Assembly (NCBI RefSeq): GCF_001693515.2
Contig: NZ_CP042968.1
Span: 2,170,001 to 2,234,000 of the forward strand
Direction: 5' to 3'
Length of the DNA stretch: 64,000 bases
DNA from: Bradyrhizobium paxllaeri
GTDB taxonomy: Bacteria; Pseudomonadota; Alphaproteobacteria; Rhizobiales; Xanthobacteraceae
Shown piece after piece: positions 24,381-33,565 of this stretch (its first letter is position 1; every line of letters starts with the position of its first letter). The position numbers and the translations under genes were made by a program. The notes under the pieces are model-generated. The model saw only the letters and a list, made by a program, of their open reading frames with translations, had not been told where the DNA came from and made no database searches.

Positions 24381-25088
24381 TTGGCAAAGGCAAAACGCGT
24401 TCAGAAATGGCAGCGGGACCCGGAAGGGATGCGGCTTCGCATTCTCGAGGCCGCCAAGCAGGAATTCGCCGCCCATGGCCTCGCCGGCGCGCGGGTCGAC
24501 CGCATTGCGGCCAATGCCGGCGCCAACAAGCGCATGCTGTACTACCACGTCGGCAACAAGGAAGACCTCTACCTCACGGTGCTCGAAGGCGCCTATGAGA
24601 AGATCCGTTCCGAAGAACGCGAACTCGATCTCGAACATCTCGATCCGCCCGAGGCGATCGAGCGGCTGATCGACTTCACGTGGAACTATTTCCTACGCAA
24701 CCCGGAATTCCTGGCGCTGCTCAACACCGAAAACCTCGTCAAAGCCCGCCATCTGAAGCGCTCGACCAAGGTCAAATCGATGCACTCGCCGTTCGTCGAA
24801 ATGATCCGCACCGTGGTGACGCGCGGCGTCGAAAGCGGCGATTTTCGCGTCGCCGTCGATCCGGTGCAGCTCTACATCTCGATCGCGGCGCTGTGCTTCT
24901 TTTATCTGTCCAACAGCGCCACCCTCTCGGTGATCTTCGGCCGCGATCTCCTGAAAAAGGAGGCGAGGGACGAGCGGCTGGCGCACATGGTGTCGCTGGT
25001 GCTGGCGGCGCTGACGGGGAAGTCGACGGCGGATTTCGGCAAGACCGTTGGCCAGGGCGTGCGGTCGCCGGCGCATCAGCCGGTGTGA
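24381..25088 (+). CDS. TetR-family regulator
   Basis: A 235-residue regulator with an N-terminal TetR helix-turn-helix (RILEAAKQEFAAHGLAGARVDRIAANAGANKRMLYYHVGNKEDLY split across about 17-65) and a C-terminal helical ligand domain of the TetR_C type with an FLALLNTENL segment. I propose a TTG start at 24381; ATG 24429 would cut into the DNA-binding domain, and longer frames run into a repeat. It precedes the ABC-importer operon on the same strand, separated by a family C palindrome, and is the likeliest regulator of that operon. Confidence 0.82.
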   Translation: MAKAKRVQKWQRDPEGMRLRILEAAKQEFAAHGLAGARVDRIAANAGANKRMLYYHVGNKEDLYLTVLEGAYEKIRSEERELDLEHLDPPEAIERLIDFTWNYFLRNPEFLALLNTENLVKARHLKRSTKVKSMHSPFVEMIRTVVTRGVESGDFRVAVDPVQLYISIAALCFFYLSNSATLSVIFGRDLLKKEARDERLAHMVSLVLAALTGKSTADFGKTVGQGVRSPAHQPV

Positions 25089-25093
25089 CTTTT

Positions 25094-25233
25094 GTCGTAC
25101 CTGCCTAGTGCGCGGTTGCGCACGGAGCAGGGACCCATACCCCGCGCGCCCCTCGATTCGAGGCGGTAGTCCTTGATCCTGCTGTAACAATTGATGTCGG
25201 TGGTTATGGGTTCCTGATTTCGCAGGAACGACG
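25094..25233. repeat. dispersed palindromic repeat, family C copy 3 (divergent)
   Basis: A 140-bp variant opening TGTCGTACCTGC and closing TTTCGCAGGAACGACGG. It shares GCAGGGACCCATA and GGTTATGGG with other family C copies. Its left hairpin tip carries an extra TGCGCGGTTGCGCA palindrome, resembling one inside the family E repeat. Confidence 0.85.
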
Positions 25234-25328
25234 GCGGGCGCGCAAATTGCCGCACGAAAACCCGCTTGCCAGTATTTATCCAACGAGTTAATTTCGGATC
25301 AGAAAAGACGATCACCAGGGAGCGGAGC

Positions 25329-26138
25329 GTGGCCGAGCTGAAGCGCGAGAGTGGCTTGTCGAAAGCGCTGAATGCGGCGTGGGTGCGGCCGTTTCTGTTC
25401 CTGCTGTTCATCGTGGTGATGTGGGACGTCACCATCCGCCTGTTCCAGATTCCGGCCTACCAGATCCCGGCGCCCGGCGATGTCGTGGCGGTGCTGCGGA
25501 CGGAGTGGCCGGAACTGTTGCGGCAGTCCTGGCCCACCACCTACGCCACCATCTGCGGCTTCCTGCTGTCGGCCGTGTTCGGCATTCCCGTCGCCATGCT
25601 GATCGCGGGATCGAAGACGGTCGAAAGCTATATCTATCCGCTGCTGGTATTCTCGCAGTCGGTGCCGAAGATCGCGATCGCGCCGCTGTTCGTGGTCTGG
25701 TTCGGTTTCGGCATCATCCCGAAGGTGATCTCGGCGTTCCTGCTCGGATTTTTTCCGGTGGTGGTGTCGGCGGTGCAGGGCTTCAAATCGGTCGACCCTG
25801 ACATGGTCGATCTTGCGCGCGCCATGCAGGGCAGCCGCTTCCGCGTCTTTTGCGCCGTCAATCTGCCGCACGCGATGCCTGCGATCTTCTCCGGGCTGAA
25901 GGTCTCTATCACGCTCGCCGTGGTCGGCGCCGTCGTCGGCGAGTTTGTCGGCTCCAACTCCGGCATCGGCTATGTGATGCAGCGCTCGATCGGAACGTTC
26001 GACCTGCCGACGATGTTTGCCGCGCTGGTGATCCTGGCGCTGCTCGGCGTGGTCCTGTTCTGGGTCGTCGACCGCATCGAACGCCTCGTGATTCCCTGGC
26101 ATGTCAGCCAGCGCGACGACATCATTTTTGCTTCGTAA
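25329..26138 (+). CDS. NitT/TauT-type ABC transporter permease
   Basis: A 269-residue inner-membrane permease of the SsuC/TauC/ThiX type with about six hydrophobic segments and the EAA-like loop in the DLARAMQGSRFRVFCAVNLPHAMPAI region (about 160-185), where the ATPase docks. It forms an importer with the binding protein and ATPase that follow. The GTG start at 25329 has AGGGAG six bases upstream. This class moves sulfonates, nitrate, pyrimidine precursors, aromatics or phthalate-like compounds; it is unusual beside sugar-type enzymes. Confidence 0.88.
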   Translation: MAELKRESGLSKALNAAWVRPFLFLLFIVVMWDVTIRLFQIPAYQIPAPGDVVAVLRTEWPELLRQSWPTTYATICGFLLSAVFGIPVAMLIAGSKTVESYIYPLLVFSQSVPKIAIAPLFVVWFGFGIIPKVISAFLLGFFPVVVSAVQGFKSVDPDMVDLARAMQGSRFRVFCAVNLPHAMPAIFSGLKVSITLAVVGAVVGEFVGSNSGIGYVMQRSIGTFDLPTMFAALVILALLGVVLFWVVDRIERLVIPWHVSQRDDIIFAS

Positions 26139-26195
26139 GCCAAACCAACAAACGGCCCGCTCAAGGGCCGCCACAACACGAACGGGAGGATGACC

Positions 26196-27194
26196 ATGAT
26201 ACGAACGATAGCGGCGATCTCCGCCGCCCTGATCTGGACCGCGCTTTCGGTGTTGCCGGCATCGGCCGCCGACAAGGTCGTGCTGATGCTGAACTGGTAT
26301 GTCTATGGCGAGCACGCGCCGTTCTATTACGGCAAGGCCAAGGGCATTTATGCCGCCGAGGGCATCGACCTCGAGATCCAGGAAGGTCGCGGTTCGGCGG
26401 CGACCACGCAGGCCGTTGCGGCCAAGACCGCCAATTTCGGCTATGTCGACGTGCCCACCATGATGCGCGCGGCCGTAAAGGGCGCGCCGATCGTCGCCAC
26501 CGGCGTGCTGCTGCAGACCAGCCCGATGTCGGCGATGGGCTTTGTCGAAAAGAACATCAAGAAGCCCGAGGACATCAAGGGCAAGACGGTGGCGATCACG
26601 CCGGCCGACTCGATGACGCAGATCTGGCCGCTGTTCCTGAAGAAGACCGGCCTGAAGGAAGGCGACTTCCAGACGGTTGCTGGCGATGGCCAGACCAAGC
26701 TGAACGCCGTCATCAACGGCCAGGCCGATCTTCTGCTCGGCTACGTCATGGACCAGTCGATGAAGATCAAGGATGCGACCGGCAAGGACGTCAACGCGAT
26801 CAAGTTTGCCGACTACGGCATCAACATGGTCTGCTCGGGCGTCGTCGCCAACACCGAGTTCGTCAAGGCCAACGCCGATCTCGTCAAGCGTTTCATGTCG
26901 GCGACGACCAAGGCGGTCGAAGCCGCCGAGAAGGACGCCAAGGGCGCAGCACAGTCGATCCTCGACGCCAACCCGAAGGGCGGCAAGATCGAGACGCTGA
27001 CGCAGGGCTTTGAGCTGACGATCCCGCTCTACCGCACGGCCGAAACCAAGAACAAGCGGCCGTTCCAGGTGACCGATCAGAACATGACCGACACGGTCAA
27101 TTTGATGGTCGAATATGGCGGATTGGATGCCAAGGCCAAGGACAATCCGAAGGCGTTCTATACTAACGACTACCTGCCGCAGGGCGGTTCGTGA
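26196..27194 (+). CDS. ABC transporter substrate-binding protein (NMT1/THI5-like)
   Basis: A 332-residue periplasmic protein with a signal peptide ending ASA-ADK about residue 25, then an NMT1/THI5-like fold starting VVLMLNWYVYGEHAPFYYGKAKGIYAAEGI, characteristic of binding proteins for thiamine precursors, riboflavin, sulfonates or aromatics. GGGAGGA lies five to six bases before the second ATG, so 26196 is preferred to 26190. It follows the permease by 57 bases. It determines the substrate of the operon, but the ligand cannot be inferred without structural comparison. Confidence 0.88.
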   Translation: MIRTIAAISAALIWTALSVLPASAADKVVLMLNWYVYGEHAPFYYGKAKGIYAAEGIDLEIQEGRGSAATTQAVAAKTANFGYVDVPTMMRAAVKGAPIVATGVLLQTSPMSAMGFVEKNIKKPEDIKGKTVAITPADSMTQIWPLFLKKTGLKEGDFQTVAGDGQTKLNAVINGQADLLLGYVMDQSMKIKDATGKDVNAIKFADYGINMVCSGVVANTEFVKANADLVKRFMSATTKAVEAAEKDAKGAAQSILDANPKGGKIETLTQGFELTIPLYRTAETKNKRPFQVTDQNMTDTVNLMVEYGGLDAKAKDNPKAFYTNDYLPQGGS

Positions 27195-27215
27195 ACGGGC
27201 TTGTGACAAATCTAT

Positions 27216-27335
27216 CGTCGTCCCCGCGCACGCGGGGACCCATAACCCCCGGGCCTTGGTTGTTGCAGCAGGTCTCTGCCGGCCTGCTCGAACGAAAGGG
27301 CACGGCGTATGGGTCCCTGCTTTCGCAGGGACGAC
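27216..27335. repeat. dispersed palindromic repeat, family C copy 4, inside an operon
   Basis: Opens CGTCGTCCCCGCG and closes TATGGGTCCCTGC, TTTCGCAGGGACGAC. It separates the binding-protein gene from the ATPase gene of one ABC importer, so it may reduce read-through or stabilise the upstream mRNA. Confidence 0.93.
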
Positions 27336-27362
27336 AGCAACCTCCTGAGTGGACTTAGTTGA

Positions 27363-28211
27363 ATGAACCCCGCGACCAAGCCGACCGAGTTCGACCAACC
27401 AGCCGCGCATCTGCGGCTGGTATCCGATCGCGCCGGTAGCGCGGCGTCGGGTATCACGCTGTCCGGCGTCTCGAAGACCTATCGCTCGCGCGACGGCGAT
27501 GTGCCGTCGCTGCGACCGCTGGATTTCCACATCAACGAGGGCGAGTTCTTCGTCGTGGTCGGACCGTCCGGCTGCGGCAAGTCCACGCTGCTCAAGATGA
27601 TCTCCGGACTGCTGGCGCCCTCGACCGGCGAAATCCTGGTCGAAGGCGAGAAGGTGACGAAGCCGCACGGCAATGTCGGCATCGTGTTCCAGAACGCGCT
27701 GCTGCTGCCCTGGCGCAACATCCTGTCCAACGTGATGTTGCCGATCGACATGAAGAAGCTGCCGCGTGACGAATACCTGCCGCGGGCGAAAGCGCTGTTG
27801 AAGCTGGTCGGGCTCGAGGGATTCGAGAAGAAACTGCCTTGGCAGCTCTCCGGCGGCATGCAGCAGCGCGCCTCGATCTGCCGCGCGCTGGTGCACGATC
27901 CCAAGATCATGCTGATGGACGAGCCGTTCGGCGCACTCGACGCCATGACGCGCGAGAAGATGAATGTCGAGTTGATGCGCATCCAGCGCGAAACCGGCAA
28001 GACCGTGCTGCTGATCACCCATTCGATTCCCGAAGCCGTGTTCCTCGCCGACCGCGTGCTGGTCATGACCGAGCGGCCCGGCGCGATCGCCGCGATCTAC
28101 GACGTGCCGCTGCCGCGCCCGCGCTCGCTGGACGCGATGGCCGATCCAGCCTTCACCGAACTGGTGCAGCGGATTCGCAAGCATTTCTTCACCCAGAGCG
28201 CACTGGACTGA
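27363..28211 (+). CDS. NitT/TauT-type ABC transporter ATP-binding protein
   Basis: A 282-residue ATPase with Walker A GPSGCGKST (about 64-72), the signature LSGGMQQR (about 163-170), Walker B IMLMDEPFGALD and the H-loop ITHSIPEA. It powers the adjacent permease. A short N-terminal extension of about 35 residues precedes the first strand. The ATG at 27363 has only a weak ribosome site, which fits the palindrome immediately upstream interrupting the operon. The enolase-superfamily gene starts 12 bases after its stop, tying transport to catabolism. Confidence 0.92.
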   Translation: MNPATKPTEFDQPAAHLRLVSDRAGSAASGITLSGVSKTYRSRDGDVPSLRPLDFHINEGEFFVVVGPSGCGKSTLLKMISGLLAPSTGEILVEGEKVTKPHGNVGIVFQNALLLPWRNILSNVMLPIDMKKLPRDEYLPRAKALLKLVGLEGFEKKLPWQLSGGMQQRASICRALVHDPKIMLMDEPFGALDAMTREKMNVELMRIQRETGKTVLLITHSIPEAVFLADRVLVMTERPGAIAAIYDVPLPRPRSLDAMADPAFTELVQRIRKHFFTQSALD

Positions 28212-28223
28212 AACGGGCTTTCA

Positions 28224-29627
28224 ATGCCACCACGCCTGGTCGTAAGGGACATCGCTTTTTTTGAACGGCAGGTGGCGTTTGCCCGGCCGTTCCGCTTCGG
28301 CGCGGTCGTTATCAACGCAACGCCGCAGGCTTTCGTGCGCGTCGAGATCGAGGTTGAAGGCAAGGGCAGGGCAGTTGGCGCCAGCGCCGAATTTCTCGTG
28401 CCGAAATGGTTCGACAAGCGGCCGCATCTCTCGCCGGAAGAGACCGTAACCGAGTTGCGGCGTTCGCTGATAATCGCGCGCGATATCTATCTGGCGCACA
28501 CGGCGTTTGAGACAGCGTTCGGTCTGCACGCCGCCTGTATTGGCGCACAGATCGAGGCTTGCGCCGGGGAGGACATCCCGCCGCTGGGCGCAGCGTACGG
28601 TCCGGCCGAAATCGACAAGGCGATCCTGGATGCGCTGCTGCGCTGCACGGATGCCAATTTCTTCGATGGCATGGCGGCTAATATCGCCGGTGTCGATGCG
28701 CGGCTATCGCGCGATCTCGGCGACGATGACGTGGCGCGGTTTCTTGCGGGACACAGACGGCTGGAGCGTGTGGCGATCCGGCATACGGTCGGCATGGACG
28801 ACAAGGTGGAAGGTGCGGGCGGTGTTGCGGACAGCAGCGAAAATGCTGGTGCGCGCTATTTCAAGCTGAAGCTCAACGGCGACCCGGCGCACGATGCGGA
28901 TCGCCTGAGCCGTATCGGCAAGGAACTCGCTACGCTGCCGTACGATTACCGTGTTACGCTCGACGCCAACGAGCAGTATGCCGATCTCGCGGCTTTAAGC
29001 GGGCTGATGGAGCGACTCGACCGCGACGCTGCGCTGCGGCCCATCGCGCAAAAGCTCCTCTATATCGAACAGCCGATGCCGCGCGACATCACGAAGGCAT
29101 CGCCGCTCGGCGCGCTGGCGCGACGCGACTTCATCGTCGATGAGGCTGACGACTCCTACGACGCCTTCCCGGTGGCGCGGGCGCTCGGCTATCGCGGCAT
29201 CTCCTCGAAATCCTGCAAGGGCATCTACAAGTCTGTCATCAACGCCACCCGTGCGGCCAAATGGAGCGCTGCCGGCGAAAAATGTTTCATCGCCGGCGAA
29301 GATCTCACCTGTCAGGCGGGCCTTGCCGTGCAGCAGGATCTTGCGCTCGGCGCACTCATCGGCGTCACCCATGCCGAGCGCAACGGCCACCATTATGTCG
29401 ATGGCTTTGGCGACACGCCCGCCACGGAGGCGGAGGGGTTTCTCGCCGGCCATCCTGACCTTTATGCCCGCGACGGCGGAAAAATCCGGCTCGCGATCCA
29501 TGACGGCGATCTCCTGACGGGATCGCTGACCACACCCGGCTTCGCGACTGCCGTGCATCCGGACTGGTCCGCGATGTCTCCGCTCGCGGAGCCCACAGCA
29601 AAAATTTCTCTGGAGAAAGCAGTATGA
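28224..29627 (+). CDS. enolase-superfamily (mandelate racemase-like) enzyme
   Basis: A 467-residue enolase-superfamily protein. Active-site landmarks lie in the barrel: the KLK motif in YFKLKLNGD (about 212-220), metal ligands Asp in DANEQY (about 246), Glu in YIEQP (about 282) and Asp/Glu in VDEADD (about 305), and a second base lysine in SSKSCKG (about 329). The enzyme should abstract a proton next to a carboxylate and then dehydrate or epimerise. It is longer than typical sugar-acid dehydratases (about 380-400), mainly through the N-terminal part. Its stop overlaps the next start as ATGA. Confidence 0.8.
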   Translation: MPPRLVVRDIAFFERQVAFARPFRFGAVVINATPQAFVRVEIEVEGKGRAVGASAEFLVPKWFDKRPHLSPEETVTELRRSLIIARDIYLAHTAFETAFGLHAACIGAQIEACAGEDIPPLGAAYGPAEIDKAILDALLRCTDANFFDGMAANIAGVDARLSRDLGDDDVARFLAGHRRLERVAIRHTVGMDDKVEGAGGVADSSENAGARYFKLKLNGDPAHDADRLSRIGKELATLPYDYRVTLDANEQYADLAALSGLMERLDRDAALRPIAQKLLYIEQPMPRDITKASPLGALARRDFIVDEADDSYDAFPVARALGYRGISSKSCKGIYKSVINATRAAKWSAAGEKCFIAGEDLTCQAGLAVQQDLALGALIGVTHAERNGHHYVDGFGDTPATEAEGFLAGHPDLYARDGGKIRLAIHDGDLLTGSLTTPGFATAVHPDWSAMSPLAEPTAKISLEKAV

Positions 29628-30775
29628 CGACCAAACGCCTCGGCCTGATCATGAACGGCGTGACCGGCCGAATGGGGCTCAACCAGCATCTGATCCGCTC
29701 CATCATCGCGATCCGCGACCAGGGCGGCGTGCTGCTGTCCAATGGCGACCGCATGCTGCCCGACCCGATCCTGATCGGCCGTGACACGGAGAAGGTGGAG
29801 AAGCTCGCCAAGCGGTTCAACGTCGAGCGTTGGTCGACCGATCTCGACAAGGCGCTCGCCGACAAGAACGATACGATCTTCTTCGATGCCGCGACCACGC
29901 AGGCCCGTCCGTCGCTGCTGACGAAAGCGATCAATGCCGGCAAGCACGTCTATTGCGAGAAGCCGATCGCGACCAATCTCGAAGAAGCGATCGCGGTGCT
30001 GAAGCTTGCCAACGCCAAGGGCGTCAAGCACGGCACGGTGCAGGACAAGCTGTTCCTGCCGGGTCTGAAGAAGCTCGCCTTCCTGCGCGATTCCGGCTTC
30101 TTCGGCCGCATGCTCTCGGTGCGCGGCGAGTTCGGCTACTGGGTGTTCGAGGGCGGCTGGCAGGAGGCGCAGCGGCCGTCGTGGAACTACCGCAGCGAGG
30201 ACGGCGGCGGCATCATCCTCGACATGGTCTGCCACTGGCGCTACGTGCTCGACAATCTCTTCGGCGAGGTCGAGAGCATTTCCTGCCTCGGCACGACCGA
30301 CATCCCCGAGCGGTTCGACGAGAAGGGCAAGAAGTACACGGCGACCGCCGATGATTCCGCCTATGCCACCTTCCGTCTCAAGGGCGGGGTGATCGCGCAT
30401 ATCAACATGAGCTGGGTGACGCGCGTCTACCGCGACGACCTCGTGACCTTTCAGGTCGACGGCACCCATGGCTCGGCGGTGGCGGGCCTGACCGACTGCG
30501 TGATTCAGGCACGCCAGGCGACGCCACGTCCGGTGTGGAATCCGGACGAAAAACGCACCCACGATTTCTATGCCGACTGGCAGAAGGTTCCGGAGAATGT
30601 CGTCTACGACAACGGCTTCAAGGAGCAGTGGGAGATGTTCATCCGCCACGTCTGCGAGGATGCGCCCTACAAGTTCACGCTGCTGGAAGGCGCCAAGGGC
30701 GTGCAGCTCGCCGAATGCGCGCTGCAGAGCTGGCGCGAGCGGCGCTGGATCGACGTTGCCCCGATCAAGGTGTGA
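29624..30775 (+). CDS. Gfo/Idh/MocA-family oxidoreductase
   Basis: A 383-residue NAD(P)-dependent dehydrogenase. The N-terminal nucleotide fold starts GLIMNGVTGRMGLNQHL, a variant of the usual GxGxxG, and the catalytic lysine is in YCEKPIATN (about 108-116). The C-terminal domain carries a late DMVCHWRYVLD segment, typical of substrate binding. Family members oxidise sugars, inositols or sugar acids, often to a keto form. ATGA overlap with the enolase gene and a 12-base gap to DUF993 place it in a tight operon. GGAGAAA lies six bases before the ATG. Confidence 0.9.
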   Translation: MTTKRLGLIMNGVTGRMGLNQHLIRSIIAIRDQGGVLLSNGDRMLPDPILIGRDTEKVEKLAKRFNVERWSTDLDKALADKNDTIFFDAATTQARPSLLTKAINAGKHVYCEKPIATNLEEAIAVLKLANAKGVKHGTVQDKLFLPGLKKLAFLRDSGFFGRMLSVRGEFGYWVFEGGWQEAQRPSWNYRSEDGGGIILDMVCHWRYVLDNLFGEVESISCLGTTDIPERFDEKGKKYTATADDSAYATFRLKGGVIAHINMSWVTRVYRDDLVTFQVDGTHGSAVAGLTDCVIQARQATPRPVWNPDEKRTHDFYADWQKVPENVVYDNGFKEQWEMFIRHVCEDAPYKFTLLEGAKGVQLAECALQSWRERRWIDVAPIKV

Positions 30776-30787
30776 GGAGGCCTGACC

Positions 30788-31981
30788 ATGAACAAGCCTG
30801 TCCTGCCGATGTCGTCGCTGTCACTGAAGCTGCCGACGGCGGATCGTTCCGTCGAAACTTATCGGCTGGCGGCGTCGCGAACGTTTCCGGCGAAGCTCGA
30901 AGGCACGCTCAACCGCGTGGCTTTCTCGGCCGCGCACGTAGTCGCGGATCCGTTTGCCGATAACGACCCCTGGCTGAGCGCCACGATCGACTGGGATCGC
31001 ACCATTGCGTTCCGCGAGCATATCTGGGAGCTCGGCCTGGGCGTCGCCGAGGCGATGGACACAGCGCAGCGCGGCATGGGGCTGGACTGGCCGACCTCGC
31101 TGGAGCTGATCCAGCGTTCGGTGAAGGCGGCGAAAGCGAAGGGCAACGCGCTGGTGTTCTCCGGCGCCGGCACCGATCACCTCGCGGTGGAAGACGCGAA
31201 GTCGATCGACGACGTCATTCGTGCCTATGAGGAGCAGATCGCCGCGGTCGAGAAGGCCGGCGGCCGGATCATCCTCATGGCTTCGCGTGCGCTGGCAAAG
31301 CTTGGCCGCAGCGCCGACGATTACGCCAAGGTCTATAACCGCGTGCTGGGGCAGGTGCGCGAGCCCGTGATCATCCACTGGCTCGGCGACATGTTCGATC
31401 CGGCGCTGGCGGGCTATTGGGGCACTGCCGATCTCGACAAGGCGATGGATACGGCGGTCGCCATCATCAACGCCAACGCGGCCAAGGTCGACGGCGTAAA
31501 GGTCTCGCTGCTCGACAAGCAGCGCGAGATCGACATGCGCCGGCGTCTCGACAAGAACGTCAAGATGTATACCGGCGACGATTTCAATTATGCCGAGCTG
31601 ATCGCGGGCGACGCGCAGGGCTTTTCCCATGCGCTGCTCGGCATCTTCGACGCCATCGCGCCGGCGGCGTCCTATGCGCTGTCGCGGCTCGCTGTCGGCG
31701 ACGAGGCCGGTTTCCACGACGTGCTCGGGCCGACGGTGCCGCTGTCACGCCATATCTTCCGTGCGCCGACGCGGTTCTACAAGACCGGCATCGTGTTCAT
31801 GGCCTATCTCAACGGCCATCAGGATCATTTCACCATGGTCGGCGGGCAGGAGAGCACGCGCTCGACGCTGCATCTGGCCGAACTGTTCCGGCTTGCCGAC
31901 AAAGCTGGCCTCCTCTCCAACCCTGAACTGGCGACGCGGCGCATGAAGACGGTGCTGGCAACCCGCGGCATCGAACCCTGA
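30788..31981 (+). CDS. DUF993 protein (dihydrodipicolinate-synthase-like)
   Basis: A 397-residue protein that I recognise as DUF993, annotated as dihydrodipicolinate-synthase family. The predicted (beta/alpha)8 fold has a lysine in the VDGVKVSLLDKQREI strand (about residues 236-250) that could form a Schiff base, as in aldolases of this superfamily. If so, it would cleave or form a carbon-carbon bond in a keto acid made by its neighbours. No reaction is established to my knowledge. Its TGA shares one base with the ATG of the next gene (TGATG), so translation is coupled. GGAGG lies upstream. Confidence 0.82.
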   Translation: MNKPVLPMSSLSLKLPTADRSVETYRLAASRTFPAKLEGTLNRVAFSAAHVVADPFADNDPWLSATIDWDRTIAFREHIWELGLGVAEAMDTAQRGMGLDWPTSLELIQRSVKAAKAKGNALVFSGAGTDHLAVEDAKSIDDVIRAYEEQIAAVEKAGGRIILMASRALAKLGRSADDYAKVYNRVLGQVREPVIIHWLGDMFDPALAGYWGTADLDKAMDTAVAIINANAAKVDGVKVSLLDKQREIDMRRRLDKNVKMYTGDDFNYAELIAGDAQGFSHALLGIFDAIAPAASYALSRLAVGDEAGFHDVLGPTVPLSRHIFRAPTRFYKTGIVFMAYLNGHQDHFTMVGGQESTRSTLHLAELFRLADKAGLLSNPELATRRMKTVLATRGIEP

Positions 31982-32844
31982 TGCGTGATTTTTCTTCCGA
32001 TCATCGCTGGCTGTCGCTGAACACGGCGACGGTCCGCAAGCAGGGCGATCTCGTCGCCATCATCGACGCCTGCGCGCGGCACGGCATCCGCGCCATCGAC
32101 CCCTGGCGCGACCAGGTCGCTGCCATCGGCATCGACCGCGCGGTGCGTGCGGTGCGCGACGCGGGCCTTGAACTCTCGGGCTATTGCCGCGGCGGCATGT
32201 TCACGGCGGACGCGGCGCATCGCATCGAGGCGCGCGACGACAATCGCCGCGCCGTCGATGAGGCCAAGGCGCTGGGCGCGCCCTGCATCGTGCTTGTCGT
32301 CGGCGGCCTGCCGCAATATTCGCGGCCGGGAAGCGCTATTTCGAAGGACATCGTCGCAGCGCGCACGCAGGTCCATGACGCCATTGCCGAGATGCTGGAA
32401 TATGCCAGGCAGGCGAACATGCCGCTTGCCATTGAACCGCTACATCCGGCATACGCTGCCGACCGCGCTTGCGTGAACACGACGAAGCAGGCGCTGGATA
32501 TTTGCGATCAGCTCGATCCGCGGCGCACCGGTGCGGTCGGTGTTGCGCTCGATGTCTATCACATCTGGTGGGATCCGGAATTGATGCCGCAGATCGCGCG
32601 CGCCGGAAAAGATCGCCTGCTCGCATTTCACGTCTGCGACTGGCTGGTGCCGACAAAAGATATCCTCAACGATCGCGGCATGATGGGCGATGGCGTCATC
32701 GACATCAAATCCGCGCGAGCGGCGGTCGAGGCGCAAGGCTTCGCCGGCTATTCCGAGATCGAAATCTTCTCCAACGACTGGTGGGCGAGGCCGATGGACG
32801 AGGTTTTGAGGACTTGCATCGAGCGGCATCGGACGGTGGTCTAG
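31981..32844 (+). CDS. sugar phosphate isomerase/epimerase-like TIM-barrel protein
   Basis: A 287-residue AP-endonuclease-2/xylose-isomerase-like TIM barrel. Metal-binding residues typical of the family are visible: Glu in LAIEPLHP (about 146), Asp in GVALDVYHIWWDP (about 190) with its His, His in LAFHVCDWLVP (about 218) and Glu in YSEIEIFS near the end (about 260). Members isomerise or epimerise keto sugars and cyclitol derivatives. It is last in the operon. No terminator hairpin follows; the next 220 bases hold no recognisable gene. Confidence 0.87.
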   Translation: MRDFSSDHRWLSLNTATVRKQGDLVAIIDACARHGIRAIDPWRDQVAAIGIDRAVRAVRDAGLELSGYCRGGMFTADAAHRIEARDDNRRAVDEAKALGAPCIVLVVGGLPQYSRPGSAISKDIVAARTQVHDAIAEMLEYARQANMPLAIEPLHPAYAADRACVNTTKQALDICDQLDPRRTGAVGVALDVYHIWWDPELMPQIARAGKDRLLAFHVCDWLVPTKDILNDRGMMGDGVIDIKSARAAVEAQGFAGYSEIEIFSNDWWARPMDEVLRTCIERHRTVV

Positions 32845-33078
32845 CGGCGGTCGATCGAGGTCGCTCGTTCGCTGTCTCAATGACGGACGGTGTTGTCTCG
32901 TATGTGAACTGACACGCCTTCTGGTTGTGATAGTGTCGCACCAGGAGACAGCGCGCGGTTCCAGATTTAACCTTTTGCGCGGCTATTTAGATTAACAAAG
33001 GGTTACCGTTGCGCCTGTGCGCGCTGCGGCGTTAGCTAATCGGTAAGGAGAATTTCTCCGCGAACGATGAGCGACAAC

Positions 33079-33369
33079 ATGAAAATCCTTTACGCAATTG
33101 CGACCCTCGCCCTGCTTTCGACGTCGGCGCAAGCCTGGCAGATCGTGGATCGCTGCACTCACAGCAGGTACTTTGGCAGTGTGTGCACGAGGTCTTATGT
33201 CGACGATCCCGTGCGCAGCCCGGCGCAGGAGCTGGAAGACGAAAAGGCAAGGCGCGCCAGCATCGAGAAGTGGGAAGCGTTCTGCAAGCCGAAGCGCACC
33301 TACGACAATGAAGGCGTAGTCCGCCTGGTTTACGCCCGCAAGGGTTGCGAGTTCGGGCGCAGCGAATAA
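33079..33369 (+). CDS. small secreted protein of unknown function
   Basis: A 96-residue protein with a clear signal peptide (MKILYAIATLALLSTSAQA) and a mature part with four cysteines, possibly two disulfides. The last 33 residues (from KWEAFCKP to GCEFGRSE) align without gaps to the end of the next small protein at 33566, sharing W, C, P, D, G, R, YA and C. I do not recognise the family. ATG 33067 is an alternative start; neither has a convincing ribosome site, although GGAG occurs further upstream. Likely periplasmic. Confidence 0.7.
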   Translation: MKILYAIATLALLSTSAQAWQIVDRCTHSRYFGSVCTRSYVDDPVRSPAQELEDEKARRASIEKWEAFCKPKRTYDNEGVVRLVYARKGCEFGRSE

Positions 33370-33565
33370 TTGTCTGCTTCCGCTCCTCGCAATCAGCGAG
33401 GAGCATCCCGGGCTTTCGCTCGGTGATGCCGTGGCCTTGCTGCGCCCGAAAGACAGCTAAATCTTTATCGACCAAATTGCGATCCGGTTAGGTACGCCGC
33501 TTTACGACGCCTCAATGCTTGTCGGCCATTGCTGACGCACGGCACTTTTTCAAGAGGCAGTATCA

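Noticed and set aside
25299..28184. Very long minus-strand open frame (961 codons) opposite the ABC-importer genes
   Set aside because: It is antisense to three genes with clear family motifs, has a His/Asp/Arg-rich composition typical of shadow frames in GC-rich DNA, and shows no domain.
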